Shown one piece after another: positions 63,842 through 64,000 of a stretch of 64,000 bases of DNA. Every line of letters starts with the position of its first letter. Position 1 is the stretch's first letter. Source of the DNA: JAFGPL01 sp963781805 (GTDB taxonomy: Bacteria; Bacteroidota; Bacteroidia; Bacteroidales; UBA10428); NCBI GenBank assembly GCA_963781805.1, contig CAWAHF010000004.1, forward strand, positions 806,001 to 870,000, read 5' to 3'. The notes under the pieces were generated by a model. The model had not been told where the DNA came from, searched no databases, and saw nothing but the letters and a program-made list of their open reading frames with translations. A program made the translations under genes and the position numbers.

Positions 63842-64000
63842 TCAAAAAAAGAAACCCATCCCAATCTTGGCATTAAAACCCTTCTGAATAGGATAACCCA
63901 ATAAAAAACCAATACCCTTATAACTTAATTGAGTCCATAAAGATAAGGTATTATTTAGCTGATAATGAGTTTTTAATAATACTTTCCCGGAAAATATGCC
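63842..64000 (-). CDS. Outer-membrane beta-barrel protein, C-terminus (partial)
   Basis: The last 52 residues of a minus-strand gene: alternating beta-strand pattern (KVLLKTHYQLNNTLSLWTQL, GIGFLLGYPI) ending NAKIGMGFFF with terminal Phe, the BAM recognition signal of barrels. The rest lies off the window. Confidence 0.65.
   Translation of the reverse strand, partial: GIFSGKVLLKTHYQLNNTLSLWTQLSYKGIGFLLGYPIQKGFNAKIGMGFFF

Noticed and set aside
1..64000. tRNA and rRNA genes
   Set aside because: Scanned by eye for tRNA-like T-loop words and rRNA segments; none found. A covariance search could still find one.

Overview
The window looks like a chromosome segment of a Bacteroidota bacterium (Bacteroidales/Marinilabiliales-like; the genus cannot be told from sequence alone). 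The evidence is AT-rich DNA, a SusC/SusD pair, a type IX secretion C-terminal domain, promoters with a TAnnTTTG-like -7 box, many Bacteroidota-only families (LIC11966-type protein, DUF2141, DUF2721, DUF6326) and interspersed palindromic repeats.

Layout. 0-6.3 kb: the start of a GG-leader RiPP-type precursor (minus strand), a TPR-CHAT protease-like protein, a REP-associated transposase between inverted REP hairpins, and a 21-bp tandem repeat array before a Bacteroidota hypothetical gene. About 6.3-27.8 kb: an accessory island whose cargo genes all lie on the plus strand. They are a TPR protein, a PIN-like nuclease, an AbiH fragment, a two-HEPN protein, a LytTR/TlpA-like/papain-like trio, a lipoprotein, an AAA ATPase, a YCF48 lipoprotein, and a WYL regulator with an alpha/beta hydrolase. 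IS110, IS66 and group II intron remnants interrupt it on the minus strand. 27.8-57.9 kb is mainly ordinary chromosome: an ECF sigma factor, homoserine dehydrogenase, a HAD hydrolase, a giant VWA/propeller/OmpA protein, a transposase, a hybrid histidine kinase, a CotH/T9SS protein, a Prc-type protease, an alpha-oxoamine synthase, SusCD and RsgA. 58.0-63.8 kb contains a VapBC module, a ferredoxin-nitroreductase, small membrane proteins and a membrane/HTH/transglutaminase cluster.

Main discovery claim. The island is built like an integron cassette array without an integrase in view. Each cargo unit begins at a G|TT boundary with a short word whose reverse complement lies at or just after the stop codon of the last gene of the same unit. 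The word differs between units but matches within each one, which is the R'/R'' covariation expected of integron cassettes and their attC sites. Nine units can be paired: seven in the island, VapBC (58.1-58.8 kb) and the 61.6-63.7 kb cluster. Several are followed by long imperfect hairpins. Most units are preceded by one of two related repeat modules (R1, about 370 bp; R2, about 250 bp) that carry a promoter-like box and end in a small hairpin plus GATG|TT. Group II intron remnants sit in three consecutive unit ends, all antisense to the cargo, with their 3' ends touching the unit-specific word. Comparing interrupted with uninterrupted copies fixes the exact ends of IS110, IS66 and one intron.

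Inferred biology. The cargo (PIN, HEPN, AbiH, VapBC, an AAA ATPase, secreted enzymes) suits a collection of defence, stability and envelope functions, each apparently carrying its own promoter. No search or folding program was run; calls rest on reading motifs and comparing sequence within the window.
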